NCBI GenBank assembly: GCA_966212235.1
Contig: CBIHPP010000006.1
Coordinates: forward strand, 310,001-374,000
Direction of reading: 5' to 3'
Source of the DNA: Niastella sp966212235
Lineage (GTDB): Bacteria; Bacteroidota; Bacteroidia; Chitinophagales; Chitinophagaceae
Length of the DNA stretch: 64,000 bases
Shown here: one piece after another, positions 26,243-35,232 of the stretch
Numbering within the stretch: the stretch's first letter is position 1
Layout: each line of letters starts with the position of its first letter
Notes under the pieces: model-generated
What the model saw: the letters and a program-made list of their open reading frames with translations, nothing else
Told to the model about the DNA's origin: nothing
Databases searched by the model: none
Program-made: the position numbers and the translations under genes

Positions 26243-27262
26243 TTACGCACTCTTAAACTGATTCTTTTTAATGCTGCCAGGTGAGCAGCCATGATGTTTT
26301 TTAAAGATCTCAATAAAATGGCTCACCTTTTCATAGCCCATGCGCTCAGCGGTTTCGTTTACCGTAAATGGGTTCTGCACCAGCAGTGTTCTCGCCATAT
26401 CCATTTTTTTGTTCAGGTAATATTCATAAATACTTTTTCCATAAATAATCTTGAAGTACCGCTTCAGGGTAGTTTCACTCAACGCCACCATTTTAGCGAT
26501 TATACCCATACGTGGCGGCGATTTATGAATATAGGAGAGTAAAATATTTTCCGCCGCTTTCACTTTCTCATAGTACAGGTCAATATTGCCGGAAGTTTTA
26601 TCGGTTGCTTCCCTCGAAACAGCCGTCATAAAATCCTTTATCATGCCAATGGCTACCGGTATTACGTGATCGGTATCTGCTTTTTTGTCTGTTATACAAT
26701 CAATCAGCTTTCCAGCCAGTTGACTGGTTCTTGTCAAACAGGGTTCTATCAACACCGGCATACTGTTTTCATCCACGATCCCATCATTAAAATATTGGGC
26801 AACCTGTACAAATCCGGGCTGTTGTTTAAGCCAGTAAGCCGATATGGTAAATTCAATCAGCTGCACAGGCGCCTGAGCATTCAAATGCAGCCCGGCATTT
26901 ACAGAATCAGGTATCAACGCAAACCGTGGCTGGCGCACCTTATTAAATTGCTGGTGTTGGTTAAAACTTTTGAACTCAACCGATTCAGGAGAATGCACAC
27001 AAAACAGGGTATACCCGTTATTGGCAATATATACTGGCAATGCTTCTTTAATGAATTCAACAGGCTTCGACAGGTGAAGGTCCCACACCCGCATATATAA
27101 CCCCGCTTCAAGATGCCACTTCTTTATTTGACCACGTCCCATTTCTCCTGAAAACCGGAGAAGTGTATTTCCTTCTTCCAACTCGCCGCCAATTTCAAGA
27201 GCAAGCTCTTTAAACGCATCCTCACCCTCAATTTTACTTACCCGAATCGAATTGCTTTTCAT
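26243..27262 (-). CDS. AraC-family transcriptional regulator
   Basis: The 339-residue protein has an N-terminal ligand-type region with no recognised fold (about 1-225) and a C-terminal AraC double HTH, including LSYIHKSPPRMGIIAKMVAL, SETTLKRYFKIIYG and the second helix pair in NPFTVNETAERMGYEKVSHF followed by IEIFKKHHGCSPGSIKKN. The proline-glycine end after the second HTH is typical. The ATG at 27262 is preferred over an in-frame TTG 42 bases upstream. The target is unknown; the gene upstream on the other strand is the FG-GAP protein at 27790. Confidence 0.92.
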   Translation of the reverse strand: MKSNSIRVSKIEGEDAFKELALEIGGELEEGNTLLRFSGEMGRGQIKKWHLEAGLYMRVWDLHLSKPVEFIKEALPVYIANNGYTLFCVHSPESVEFKSFNQHQQFNKVRQPRFALIPDSVNAGLHLNAQAPVQLIEFTISAYWLKQQPGFVQVAQYFNDGIVDENSMPVLIEPCLTRTSQLAGKLIDCITDKKADTDHVIPVAIGMIKDFMTAVSREATDKTSGNIDLYYEKVKAAENILLSYIHKSPPRMGIIAKMVALSETTLKRYFKIIYGKSIYEYYLNKKMDMARTLLVQNPFTVNETAERMGYEKVSHFIEIFKKHHGCSPGSIKKNQFKSA

Positions 27263-27789
27263 TCTCTTATTGGTTTTGATTGTGACAAACAGGTGTTTAA
27301 CCAAAGGCCTGTAACTATTAAATCCAGGCTACTATTAATTACATACCCCTGAGTGCTTCTTATGATTCTTTATAATAATTAGTATTTGCTTGTTTGAGCA
27401 GAAACATGCAGCACCGGTAAGCATTTCCTCTTATTTGTGTGACCTGGTGTTATGGAATTTGATTTTTATCAATTAAAGGACCGAATAGCCAGGAAGGCTA
27501 AGTGTTTGTTGACCCGATACAGGTAAACTTTGAACGAAAGGGGGTAAAAGAAACACAGAAGGCAGACTACTTTTACATTCACATCAACGCAACGAGCTTT
27601 TATTACTCCAATATTTTCAGAAAATCCTACCCGGGCATCTCACAGTTAATTATTCCAATTCATCCTCTGTTCCATTAATCAGTTCATCATTGTAAACCAG
27701 CTATTCATATGCATATGCCAGTGCTGGCTGTTGCATAAGACCTGGAATCATTTACTGCTCACCTAAAACGATTACTCGTGAAACCAAAC
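27263..27789. other. Large divergent intergenic region
   Basis: There is no supported gene. The only local structure is a perfect 12-bp palindrome CATATGCATATG at 27706-27717, followed by GCCAGTGCTGGC-like symmetry at 27717-27728, about 65-85 bp upstream of the FG-GAP gene. Control sites of both divergent genes probably lie here. Confidence 0.5.
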
Positions 27790-30774
27790 ATGTACACACT
27801 TTTAGTGATCTCTATTGTATTGCCTTTTCATCATACCGTACAGGCACAAATGAACCAGCACCCCGGTTCTTTTCAATCAAAAGCAATTACTACTAATAAA
27901 CAACAACCGCTTACCAGCGACATTTCCTCAACCTGGTATAACGATGCGTTAAAAAACATACAGCAACTTGAAGATCAAATAAAACCGGAGCGCACACAAG
28001 GATGTTTTAGCGCTACCAATTTGCGTAGCCGCACCGGCTTTTACATATCGCCGGACGGTTATAAAGTAGAATATATGCAACAACCGGACTGCCAGGTTGC
28101 TTTTCAACTCAAAGGCATAGGCCGTTCTGCCATACAGTGGACACCCGGAAACAATTATTCGATCGTTCAATCTGCTAGTCAGCTTTTGTATAAGTTTGAT
28201 AAACTCCATATTGAATACATAAACAGCAGCGTAGGTTTACGACAGAACTTTTTAGTGAACAGTAAAATACAAGGCGAGGGCGCGCTGAAGGTAACCATTC
28301 AACCAGAAACAGCATTGCACCCCCGGTTGGTCAACAATAATAGCCTGGCCTTTTATTCTGACGATAATAAAATGCAGCTGTCTTATGAAGATCTGCATGT
28401 ATGGGATGCGAATCATAAAGAATTACCGGCTGCCATGCATTTCAACAATGGGTTATTAACAATTGAAGTTGATGATGCGCAGGCTACTTATCCGGTAACC
28501 ATTGATCCATTGAATAAAACGCCGGAGTGGACCACTTCAGCCAATGGACTGATCAGTAATTTAACCACATTACAAATAAATTCAGCATTATACGGATATG
28601 CCGTAACCGGACTGGGCGATGTAAACGGAGATGGATATGGAGATGCCGCCATCAGTGCGCCGGCCTTAACAAATATCTTCAGTGGCAGCGGATCGCTGGC
28701 CAGTGTAGGCGCTGTATTTGTATTTTACGGTTCCCCTACCGGTTTATCTACCACACCCGCTAAAACCCTGCAACCGAATACGGCAGTGGCAGGCGCCCTG
28801 TTTGGCACCAGTGTAGATGCAGGAGATGTTACCGGCGATGGCATCAATGATATTATTATAGGCGCTCCGCTCGATTCATATAGCACTACCGCAACGGGGA
28901 TTTTGGGCGGAACCACAACTGTAACCGTGAAAGCAGGGAAAGTATATGTATACCCCGGCGGAAATTTAGCCGCTCCCAATCCAACAAATTTTTTAGAAAT
29001 ATATTTACAGGGTACAGGTTTTTTCAGCAATGCTTTATTGAGTAGCAATATATCGGTCAATGCGCTATTTGGCTTTTCCGTGGCAGCCACCGGTGACCTC
29101 GATGGCGATAATAAATCAGACATCATTGTAGGCGCACCCGCCTACGTAGGCGTTAGTTCAGCTATTAAAAACGGCGCTGCCTTTGTTTATTATTCCGGCG
29201 ATTTAACGACCCACACACCCGTGCAGTTACAGGCTCCGAGCGCCAGCCTGCTGGGACTGGTATCGCTTCCTCTTCTTCAAAATGGATTATTTTTTGGCTT
29301 TAGTGTTGACGGCGTGGGTGATTATAATAACGATGGCTATGCTGATGTTGTAGCAAGCGCACCGGCAGGCGTTGACCTGTCGTCACTGGGTGGCCTGTTA
29401 AACGGACAAATTTTAAGTGGTACGGCCTATGTATATTATGGAACCGGATCGGGTATCACTAATACCGTTGGTGTTACGCTGAAGCCCAAAAGCGGTAATT
29501 TGTTTGGCAATGCAGCCAATTTATTCGGGTATAAAGTAAAAGGCATAAAAGGTATAAATGGAAATCGCAACGGTAATATTGCCATTGGCGCACCTACCGG
29601 CGGATTAATTCCCAATGCGCTGAGCCTGACAATACAAGCCGGCAACGTACATGTCTTTAAAAAGAAAGCCAATTCATCATCCGTCTCAGATACGAGTAAT
29701 CAGGTGCTGGTGTCGCCCCGTTCAACTTCTTTACTGTCGATATTGAATACACTTGACCTGAACATACTTTTTGGTGCCGCCATAGATAATGCCTACGATA
29801 TTAATTGTGATGGCATTCCCGACCTGGTAGTGGGCGAACCATTATCATCTGGTGCAACATTGGCGCAACTGCAGGCAAACGCCGTTGGTGGGGCTGTGTA
29901 TGCATTCCTTGGAGATGGAACCGGCACCTATGTCACAACACCGGTATATACTGTTTCGGCCGACCATGGCGGTGAATTCCTTTCTGTGAATGCGGTTTCC
30001 CTGTTCGGGTTTAGTGTAGCAGGTGTTCCGAAAACGCGGGGCCTGGGATCATCACCCCGCATTTTGGTTGGTTCTCCATCGGCTGCACTTGATTTTGATA
30101 ACAGCCTGTTGAATCTCGGCAGCACGCTGGGATTGTTATTTGATTTCGTAGCCGGAGACAATGGCCCGGGTAAAGCCTTTTTATTCAACACCCAACTGTG
30201 CGCAGGGGAAGCCCCACTGCCGGTTACCCTGGAAGAATTTAAAGGGCAGGAAAAGAATACAATCATCAACCTGTACTGGAAAACCAGTCATGAAGAAAAC
30301 CTGAGCCGATTTGCAGTAGAAAGAAGCCGTGACGGGGTGCACTTTGAAAGCATTGGTATCGTATTTCCCTGGGATGACGCCAACCATATTGATTACGCCT
30401 TTACCGACAAAAGCGCCATACCCGGCAACAATTATTACCGGTTAAAAATGATCGATAATAATGCTGCTTACAAATATTCAGGCATGCTGACTTTCACACT
30501 CGTTCAAAATAGGGGAGCCAATGTAGGAATAGCGCCCAATCCGATTGTCGACAAAATTTGTCTGCAATTCACCGGGCTAAGCGAAAACACTTACCGTATT
30601 GAATTGCGCAATGTGATGGGGCAAAAGTTTGTAGAAAAATCAATTACCATTACCGGATACAGACAAACGGAATACCTCATGCGGACTGTCTCAATGACAC
30701 CGGGAATTTATTTCCTAACGGTATTTGGAAAAAATAATAAGAAAGTTGCTTCAAACAGGGTTATCGTTCTTTAG
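27790..30774 (+). CDS. Secreted FG-GAP repeat protein with T9SS sorting domain
   Basis: The 994-residue protein has a signal peptide (MYTLLVISIVLPFHHTVQAQ), a pro-region to about 240, then seven integrin-like FG-GAP repeats with Ca-binding loops (for example GLGDVNGDGYGDAAISAP, TGDLDGDNKSDIIVGAP, VGDYNNDGYADVVASAP), a linker domain starting LPVTLEEFKGQEKN and a C-terminal type IX sorting domain (VGIAPNPIVDK, ending TPGIYFLTVFGKNNKKVAS). Repeats five and seven have degraded metal loops (IKGINGNRNGN; GVPKTRGLGSS). It should be exported through the type IX system to the surface and could bind partners or sugars. The ATG at 27790 is preferred over a GTG 12 bases upstream. A strong terminator follows. 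Confidence 0.9.
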   Translation: MYTLLVISIVLPFHHTVQAQMNQHPGSFQSKAITTNKQQPLTSDISSTWYNDALKNIQQLEDQIKPERTQGCFSATNLRSRTGFYISPDGYKVEYMQQPDCQVAFQLKGIGRSAIQWTPGNNYSIVQSASQLLYKFDKLHIEYINSSVGLRQNFLVNSKIQGEGALKVTIQPETALHPRLVNNNSLAFYSDDNKMQLSYEDLHVWDANHKELPAAMHFNNGLLTIEVDDAQATYPVTIDPLNKTPEWTTSANGLISNLTTLQINSALYGYAVTGLGDVNGDGYGDAAISAPALTNIFSGSGSLASVGAVFVFYGSPTGLSTTPAKTLQPNTAVAGALFGTSVDAGDVTGDGINDIIIGAPLDSYSTTATGILGGTTTVTVKAGKVYVYPGGNLAAPNPTNFLEIYLQGTGFFSNALLSSNISVNALFGFSVAATGDLDGDNKSDIIVGAPAYVGVSSAIKNGAAFVYYSGDLTTHTPVQLQAPSASLLGLVSLPLLQNGLFFGFSVDGVGDYNNDGYADVVASAPAGVDLSSLGGLLNGQILSGTAYVYYGTGSGITNTVGVTLKPKSGNLFGNAANLFGYKVKGIKGINGNRNGNIAIGAPTGGLIPNALSLTIQAGNVHVFKKKANSSSVSDTSNQVLVSPRSTSLLSILNTLDLNILFGAAIDNAYDINCDGIPDLVVGEPLSSGATLAQLQANAVGGAVYAFLGDGTGTYVTTPVYTVSADHGGEFLSVNAVSLFGFSVAGVPKTRGLGSSPRILVGSPSAALDFDNSLLNLGSTLGLLFDFVAGDNGPGKAFLFNTQLCAGEAPLPVTLEEFKGQEKNTIINLYWKTSHEENLSRFAVERSRDGVHFESIGIVFPWDDANHIDYAFTDKSAIPGNNYYRLKMIDNNAAYKYSGMLTFTLVQNRGANVGIAPNPIVDKICLQFTGLSENTYRIELRNVMGQKFVEKSITITGYRQTEYLMRTVSMTPGIYFLTVFGKNNKKVASNRVIVL

Positions 30775-30790
30775 GTTAACACGTGAAAGA

Positions 30791-30816
30791 AAGGCCACCT
30801 TCGCGGTGGCCTTTTT
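30791..30816 (+). terminator. Intrinsic terminator of the FG-GAP gene
   Basis: The stem AAGGCCACC/GGTGGCCTT with loop TTCGC is followed by TTTTTATTT on the plus strand, 17 bp after the stop codon. Confidence 0.93.
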
Positions 30817-30967
30817 ATTTGTTATCAGTCATACTGCAACAGTTACCTGTAATATTAATTGTAAACGCGTCTTATCAGTTATCCATATACGAAGCATTGC
30901 TGACGCTTTGACAACAGTCAAAACCACGGAAATTTTAATGATGAGTAACCGTTAGATTAACAGTTTT

Positions 30968-30983
30968 TGGTACGTTTCGTGCT
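30968..30983 (+). promoter_or_regulatory. Candidate sigma-54 promoter upstream of the GH5 gene
   Basis: TGGTACG-N4-GTGCT matches the -24/-12 consensus TGGCACG-N4-TTGCT at all but two positions, with the required GG (30969-30970) and GC (30981-30982) separated by exactly 10 bp. The start codon at 31045 lies about 60 bp downstream, a normal distance. The window encodes sigma-54 and an NtrC-class activator. No enhancer was identified. Confidence 0.5.
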
Positions 30984-31044
30984 TGATATGAAAATTTATT
31001 AATTGTAGCGGAATTTTTTTCTCACTTTAAAATCCTTGGTGATT

Positions 31045-32226
31045 ATGACTTTGAACAAAGGCCTGCAGCGCCGTGCATTTCTGCGAAATGTAGGGCTGGC
31101 CGCTATTGGCGGACTAACAGGATGCACTAAAGTTTTACCTGAAATTACCTCACTCACCCAGAAAAATAACCTGATAACAAACAAGCTCCCGAAATGGAAA
31201 GGGTTCAACATTTCTGACTTTTTTCAACCCGACCCCTGGTACGTTGGTGGCTCAACACCGGAAGAGTTCTTCAAATGGGTAGCTGATTGGGGATTTGATT
31301 TTATAAGAATACCGGTGGCTTATCCGGCTTACCTGAATATGACTCCTTATCAGAAGTACATTAATGCCGAAGATGTATACAGGATTGATGAAAACAAGGT
31401 GAACCAGATAGAGAAAACCATTTACCTGGCGCAAAAATATAACCTGCATGTGAGCCTTAACTTACACCGCGCTCCGGGTTATTGCGTAAGCACCGGCTAC
31501 CATGAGCCTTATAATCTTTGGACGGAAAAAAATGCCCAGGATGCATTTGTATATCACTGGAGTTTCTGGGCAAAGCGGTTCAAAAACATTTCTTACAACA
31601 AGATCAGCTTCGACCTGGTAAATGAACCCTGTTACCGGGACGATGTAAACAACACATCGTCCAAGACAACTGCTGTTCCAGGCTCGCTCTATCGCACCGT
31701 AGCACAGGCAGCAGCTACCGTTATTCGTAAAGAAAACCCGTCGTCTTATATTATAGCAGATGGCAACAATGGCGGCTCTGATGTAGTTCCCGAGCTGGCC
31801 GATCTGGGCATCGGGCAAAGCTGCCGCGGTTATTACCCATTTGAGATCTCGCATTACAAAGCGCCATGGGTATATCCCGATCCGGCTTACCAGCCAACAC
31901 CATTATGGCCCGGTACGGTAGGTGGCCGTTATTTCAGTAAAGCCGTGCTTGAAGAATATTACAAACCCTGGTTGAACATGGTAAAGCAGGGCGTAGGTGT
32001 TCATTGCGGCGAATGCGGTTGCGTGAAAGACACGCCACACGATGTATTCCTGGCCTGGTTTGGCGATGTGCTCGATATTCTCACTACCAACGGAATTGGA
32101 TTTGCCCTGTGGGAAATGAAAGGTGACTTTGGTATCCTGAATTCGAACCGCGCCGATGTACAATACGAAGACTGGTACGGTTACAAGCTTGATAAAAAAT
32201 TATTGACGATGTTGCAAAGTAAGTAA
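31045..32226 (+). CDS. Glycoside hydrolase family 5 lipoprotein (cellulase-like)
   Basis: The 393-residue protein begins with a twin-arginine-like, lipobox-ended signal (RRAFLRNVGLAAIGGLTGC, Cys27). The GH5 TIM barrel follows: FIRIPVAYP (about 87-94), LHVSLNLHRAPGY (about 134-146), acid/base Glu194 in FDLVNEPCY, nucleophile Glu323 in HCGECGC, and Trp356 in ALWEMKGDFGIL. GH5 enzymes cut beta-1,4 or beta-1,3 glucans and mannans; the substrate cannot be read. The RR motif with a Cys suggests a membrane-bound form. The ATG at 31045 is preferred over nearby TTG and GTG codons. A sigma-54-like promoter lies 62 bp upstream. Confidence 0.92.
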   Translation: MTLNKGLQRRAFLRNVGLAAIGGLTGCTKVLPEITSLTQKNNLITNKLPKWKGFNISDFFQPDPWYVGGSTPEEFFKWVADWGFDFIRIPVAYPAYLNMTPYQKYINAEDVYRIDENKVNQIEKTIYLAQKYNLHVSLNLHRAPGYCVSTGYHEPYNLWTEKNAQDAFVYHWSFWAKRFKNISYNKISFDLVNEPCYRDDVNNTSSKTTAVPGSLYRTVAQAAATVIRKENPSSYIIADGNNGGSDVVPELADLGIGQSCRGYYPFEISHYKAPWVYPDPAYQPTPLWPGTVGGRYFSKAVLEEYYKPWLNMVKQGVGVHCGECGCVKDTPHDVFLAWFGDVLDILTTNGIGFALWEMKGDFGILNSNRADVQYEDWYGYKLDKKLLTMLQSK

Positions 32227-32287
32227 GAAAGTATACTCGATGTGTGAGAAGGGGTTATCCCTATATCCGAAACCACTCTGCTACGGG

Positions 32288-32325
32288 GATGTATCCGCCA
32301 GCTGGCGGATGCATCCTCTTTTTTT
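32288..32325 (+). terminator. Intrinsic terminator of the GH5 gene
   Basis: A 28-base near-perfect palindrome (32288-32315, one G-T pair) with a core CCGCCAGCTGGCGG is followed by CTCTTTTTTT. Confidence 0.88.
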
Positions 32326-32345
32326 GCTTCTACCGGAGATATCAG

Positions 32346-32640
32346 CTATACACTAACCGTTCCCAAATAAACACTATCCGATTGCGAACTCCGGTCGGCG
32401 GCAACAGAAGCAACATACAGGTGATAGATCCCGGGAGCTCTACCCACTGATAACTTTAATGTATCCGCACCCGTGCTCCGGAATTGACCGGTTATGTTAA
32501 ACGACGGATACAGCTTCTCAACATTGCATCTCCAACCAGTTTACAGCTGGCGTTAAGCGCAGCTTCGTTATCTATTGTAACCAAACGGCCAGACCCTGAT
32601 AGCCAAAAAGCTTATTTTGCCCACAGAAACAGGCCGCCTA
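32346..32640 (-). pseudogene. Decayed coding fragment with a frameshift and an internal stop
   Basis: Reading leftward, one frame gives GSGRLVTIDNEAALNASCKL followed by VGDAML (about 32600-32510). A shift of frame continues KLYPSFNITGQFRSTGADTL, then KLSVGRAPGIYHLYVASVAA and ends at a stop at 32346. Upstream the first frame has GGLFLWAK followed by a stop codon. Both halves read as one protein-like sequence and the second ends in an alternating beta pattern. No family is recognised, and there is no start codon. It is probably a relic of a secreted or repeat protein. Confidence 0.3.
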
Positions 32641-33003
32641 CCCACTTACCCGCAGATTGTCAACCACTTAACCGCCTATATTCGCACTTAGCCACTTATA
32701 TTACCGCCCATCATACATACTTTACCGGCTGTGAAACAAAAAATACCGCTCATGCCGGATGTTCTAAAGGAAATGTTAACACCCCTCTATCTTTGATCTA
32801 TCAAACTAAAGGGAGATACTTCTCCACCGACAATGAACCACTACTTAGAGTTTCTCTTCGCCCGCTACCGCCAAAGAGTAAAGCCACCAGCAATTACCAG
32901 ATTGTAATCTTCCGTAACAGTTACTGAGTTTATTCAACTCAGGCATTTACACATATGCAGCTATTTGCTGCGTACTGTATAACCCATGCTCAATGTCAAA
33001 ACG
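32641..33003. other. Region without a recognised gene
   Basis: A frame reading rightward through 32790-32927 ends in a protein-like segment (RYFSTDNEPLLRVSLRPLPP), but upstream it has biased, unconvincing composition. No clear start, RBS or family was seen. It may be part of the same decayed locus as 32346-32640. Confidence 0.4.
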
Positions 33004-33195
33004 ATGAAACTTAAAATTTGGATCGGTCCGCTGATAGGTGTAATATTTCTTCTCACGCTGCGACATACTCTTTATAATGAAAATAAAAATGGACATCAAC
33101 GTTCAACTATACCCGCAGTGATAGAAGAGAAGAAACCGGAGATCAATCCTCCTATGGCCGGTACCCGTTTGCACTGGGACATACTGCCCCTCTGA
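33004..33195 (+). CDS. Small hypothetical protein with one N-terminal membrane segment
   Basis: A 63-residue frame starts at the ATG at 33004 (MKLKIWIGPLIGVIFLLTLR) and continues with a charged tail containing EEKKPEINPP. The basic start plus hydrophobic core look like a signal anchor. It lies about 175 bp upstream of the coiled-coil gene at 33372, on the same strand, and could belong to that cluster. No family recognised. Confidence 0.4.
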   Translation: MKLKIWIGPLIGVIFLLTLRHTLYNENKNGHQRSTIPAVIEEKKPEINPPMAGTRLHWDILPL

Positions 33196-33371
33196 TTCAT
33201 TCAGCACATTAAAAAGGCAGCGCAGCAATTGGCATAACAGCATCTCTGTTTTGGGTGACCGTACTATGCGCGGGCATTCATGAACAGGCTTTCGCTTTCC
33301 GGTTTATCGGGAGGACAGGGAGTGATTTGTACAGACAACATCGTATTGTTTAACACATATAATATACAACT

Positions 33372-34025
33372 ATGGCCAACTTCGGAAAGAAAATTTTGTC
33401 GGCTTTCGTGGAGGTAAACGACGACAAAAAGAAGGAAGCAGAAAAGCCGCATTCGACAGAATATATGCCCAAAGTGGAGCCGTTACCGCTGCCCACCTTC
33501 ACCAGCACAACTGCTACAAACAGTTATGCATCACCGGTAAACAGCAAATTCGCAGCTTATTTTGAAAAGCTGTTTATGGAAGCCAACATTCCGGGACCCG
33601 ACTACTACGAGTTCAGTAAAATGATCGAAGTGATGCAGGTCGTTCCCGATGAGCAGGTACGGTACATCACCGCCTTTGCAGGGCTCAGTGTACAGGGGCT
33701 CGACAAACAAAAATTATTGTCGACCGCTGCACAATACCTGCAGTTGCTGGAAACCGATGCAACGAACTTCCATAACACTGTAGATGCCGCCTTACAGGAG
33801 AAAGTGCATGAGAAGAAAAAGCTGATGACAGATAAAGAGAGCCGCATTCAACAGCTAACCCAGGAAATAAGCGCGTTGCAAAACGAGTTGCTGAACCTGC
33901 AAAACGAAATAAAAGATAATGAAGCCAAAATAGAGGCCAATACGGGCGGTTATAAAAATGAAAGTGAAGCGATGAAAAACCGTATTAACCATGACATGGA
34001 AAAAATAAAAAGATACATACAATAA
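33372..34025 (+). CDS. Soluble coiled-coil protein of the OmpA/ABC cluster
   Basis: The 217-residue protein has no signal or membrane segment. Residues 1-55 are Ser/Thr/Pro-rich; 55-130 are a compact helical region (FAAYFEKLFMEANIPGPDYY, then EFSKMIEVMQVVPDEQVRYI); 130-217 form a long coiled coil (KKLMTDKESRIQQLTQEISA, then LQNELLNLQNEIKDNEAKIE). No family is recognised. It is 11 bp upstream of the membrane coiled-coil gene and presumably acts with it. It is the first clear gene of the set that ends with the ABC ATPase at 38755. Confidence 0.75.
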   Translation: MANFGKKILSAFVEVNDDKKKEAEKPHSTEYMPKVEPLPLPTFTSTTATNSYASPVNSKFAAYFEKLFMEANIPGPDYYEFSKMIEVMQVVPDEQVRYITAFAGLSVQGLDKQKLLSTAAQYLQLLETDATNFHNTVDAALQEKVHEKKKLMTDKESRIQQLTQEISALQNELLNLQNEIKDNEAKIEANTGGYKNESEAMKNRINHDMEKIKRYIQ

Positions 34026-34036
34026 AACAGCATAAC

Positions 34037-35032
34037 ATGATTAACCCGATCTCAAAAACAAAAACACCCGGCTGGTTCTCCGAACCCAAGAACCTGGCCA
34101 CAACCATTATAGGTCTTTCTTTATTTGCCGGCCTGGCATATGGGTTCTTAACTTATGTATTGCCGTGGCTGGTAACCGTCACCTGGAACCTGGTGAACCT
34201 GGTGATTGGTGGTGTGATCCTTGGCTTTTTGCTGATGATCGTAACCAATAAAAAATTCTGGCGGGCATTAAAATACCTGTCGGCATTCATTGCCAACTAC
34301 ACCATTGGCATTGCGATAGAATTGAATCCGTTCAATATTCTGCAAGCCAAAATTGAGCAGGGTTATAAGGATAGAAATACCTTATATCAACAGGCGGCCA
34401 AACTAAAAGGTAAACAAAGCGAGCTGGTAGACAAACTGACCGACAAGGAAAAAGAGTTGCAGCTGAACATACAAAAAGTAAAGATCGTGCAAGCGGAACA
34501 AGGTAAGGGCAGCCGGCAGGTTGATCTGTATGCAAACAATGTGTTGCGTTGCCGTGAATACATCGATAACGTGACGCCGATAGTGGGTGACCTGAACAAG
34601 TTGATAAAATTTGCCGACGCCGCCTATGAAGAGAGCGGTATTATGCTCGAAGACGCCAAGCTCGATCTGGAAGCCAAGAAAGACCTGTACTATTCGGTAA
34701 CAACCGGTTTGTCGGCCGTAACAAGCGCCATGAAAGCGTTCAAGGGTGATGATGAACTGAACCAGGATGCCGAGAAAGCCCTGGCTATATTGAAAGTACA
34801 GATTGGCGAAAAGATCGGCCACATTAAATCGGCCATAGACGTTACCTCGCGCTTCATGGATGATAAGGTACTGGAAGATAAAGCCAAAAGCGCCCAGGCT
34901 ATTGAACTGATCAACCAATTTAATATGGACAGCGATTTTAACTACACGCAAAATGCATTGGATAAGAATACGGATACAGGCAAATTAAAAGGCATTTCAG
35001 CACCAGACAGATATCGTGGATTGCTAGATTAA
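34037..35032 (+). CDS. Membrane-anchored coiled-coil protein, PspA-like in shape
   Basis: The 331-residue protein has two membrane segments (about residues 22-44, TTIIGLSLFAGLAYGFLTYV, and 47-70, VTWNLVNLVIGGVILGFLLM) and a long helical cytoplasmic part. It contains YKDRNTLYQQAAKLKGKQSE, VDKLTDKEKELQLNIQKVKI and SAVTSAMKAFKGDDELNQDA. The heptad pattern and the length of the helices resemble PspA/IM30 and related envelope-stress proteins, but identity is too low for assignment. The gap to the upstream gene is 11 bp. The partner OmpA fusion follows after 200 bp. Confidence 0.75.
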   Translation: MINPISKTKTPGWFSEPKNLATTIIGLSLFAGLAYGFLTYVLPWLVTVTWNLVNLVIGGVILGFLLMIVTNKKFWRALKYLSAFIANYTIGIAIELNPFNILQAKIEQGYKDRNTLYQQAAKLKGKQSELVDKLTDKEKELQLNIQKVKIVQAEQGKGSRQVDLYANNVLRCREYIDNVTPIVGDLNKLIKFADAAYEESGIMLEDAKLDLEAKKDLYYSVTTGLSAVTSAMKAFKGDDELNQDAEKALAILKVQIGEKIGHIKSAIDVTSRFMDDKVLEDKAKSAQAIELINQFNMDSDFNYTQNALDKNTDTGKLKGISAPDRYRGLLD

Positions 35033-35232
35033 TGAAGTAGGAAGTAAGAAAAACAGTTCCCTTTATTGATGCAGCTGAACGGAGCGTCGCAACCGGTGTT
35101 TAACCGGAGCGATGCAGCCGGCCACCCGATCCATGCCATGAAAAAACCAAATAACAAAAAGTAAATAACAAAACCAACAACTGGGTTCGCGGAACTAAGA
35201 ACCAGGAACTCAGAACAAACAAACATACAACT
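35033..35232. repeat. Intra-operon spacer with a hairpin and a heptamer array
   Basis: The 200-bp gap inside the cluster holds a hairpin (TCGC-aa-CCGGT, loop, ACCGG-a-GCGA; 35087-35112), a direct repeat of AAATAACAAAA near 35150-35172, and a heptamer array 35191-35218 with the units GGAACTA, AGAACCA, GGAACTC and AGAACAA. No coding sequence is seen. Confidence 0.6.

Noticed and set aside
32484..32927. A 147-codon rightward open frame
   Set aside because: Composition is irregular, with no signal, domain or convincing start. The opposite strand has a better protein-like reading over part of it.
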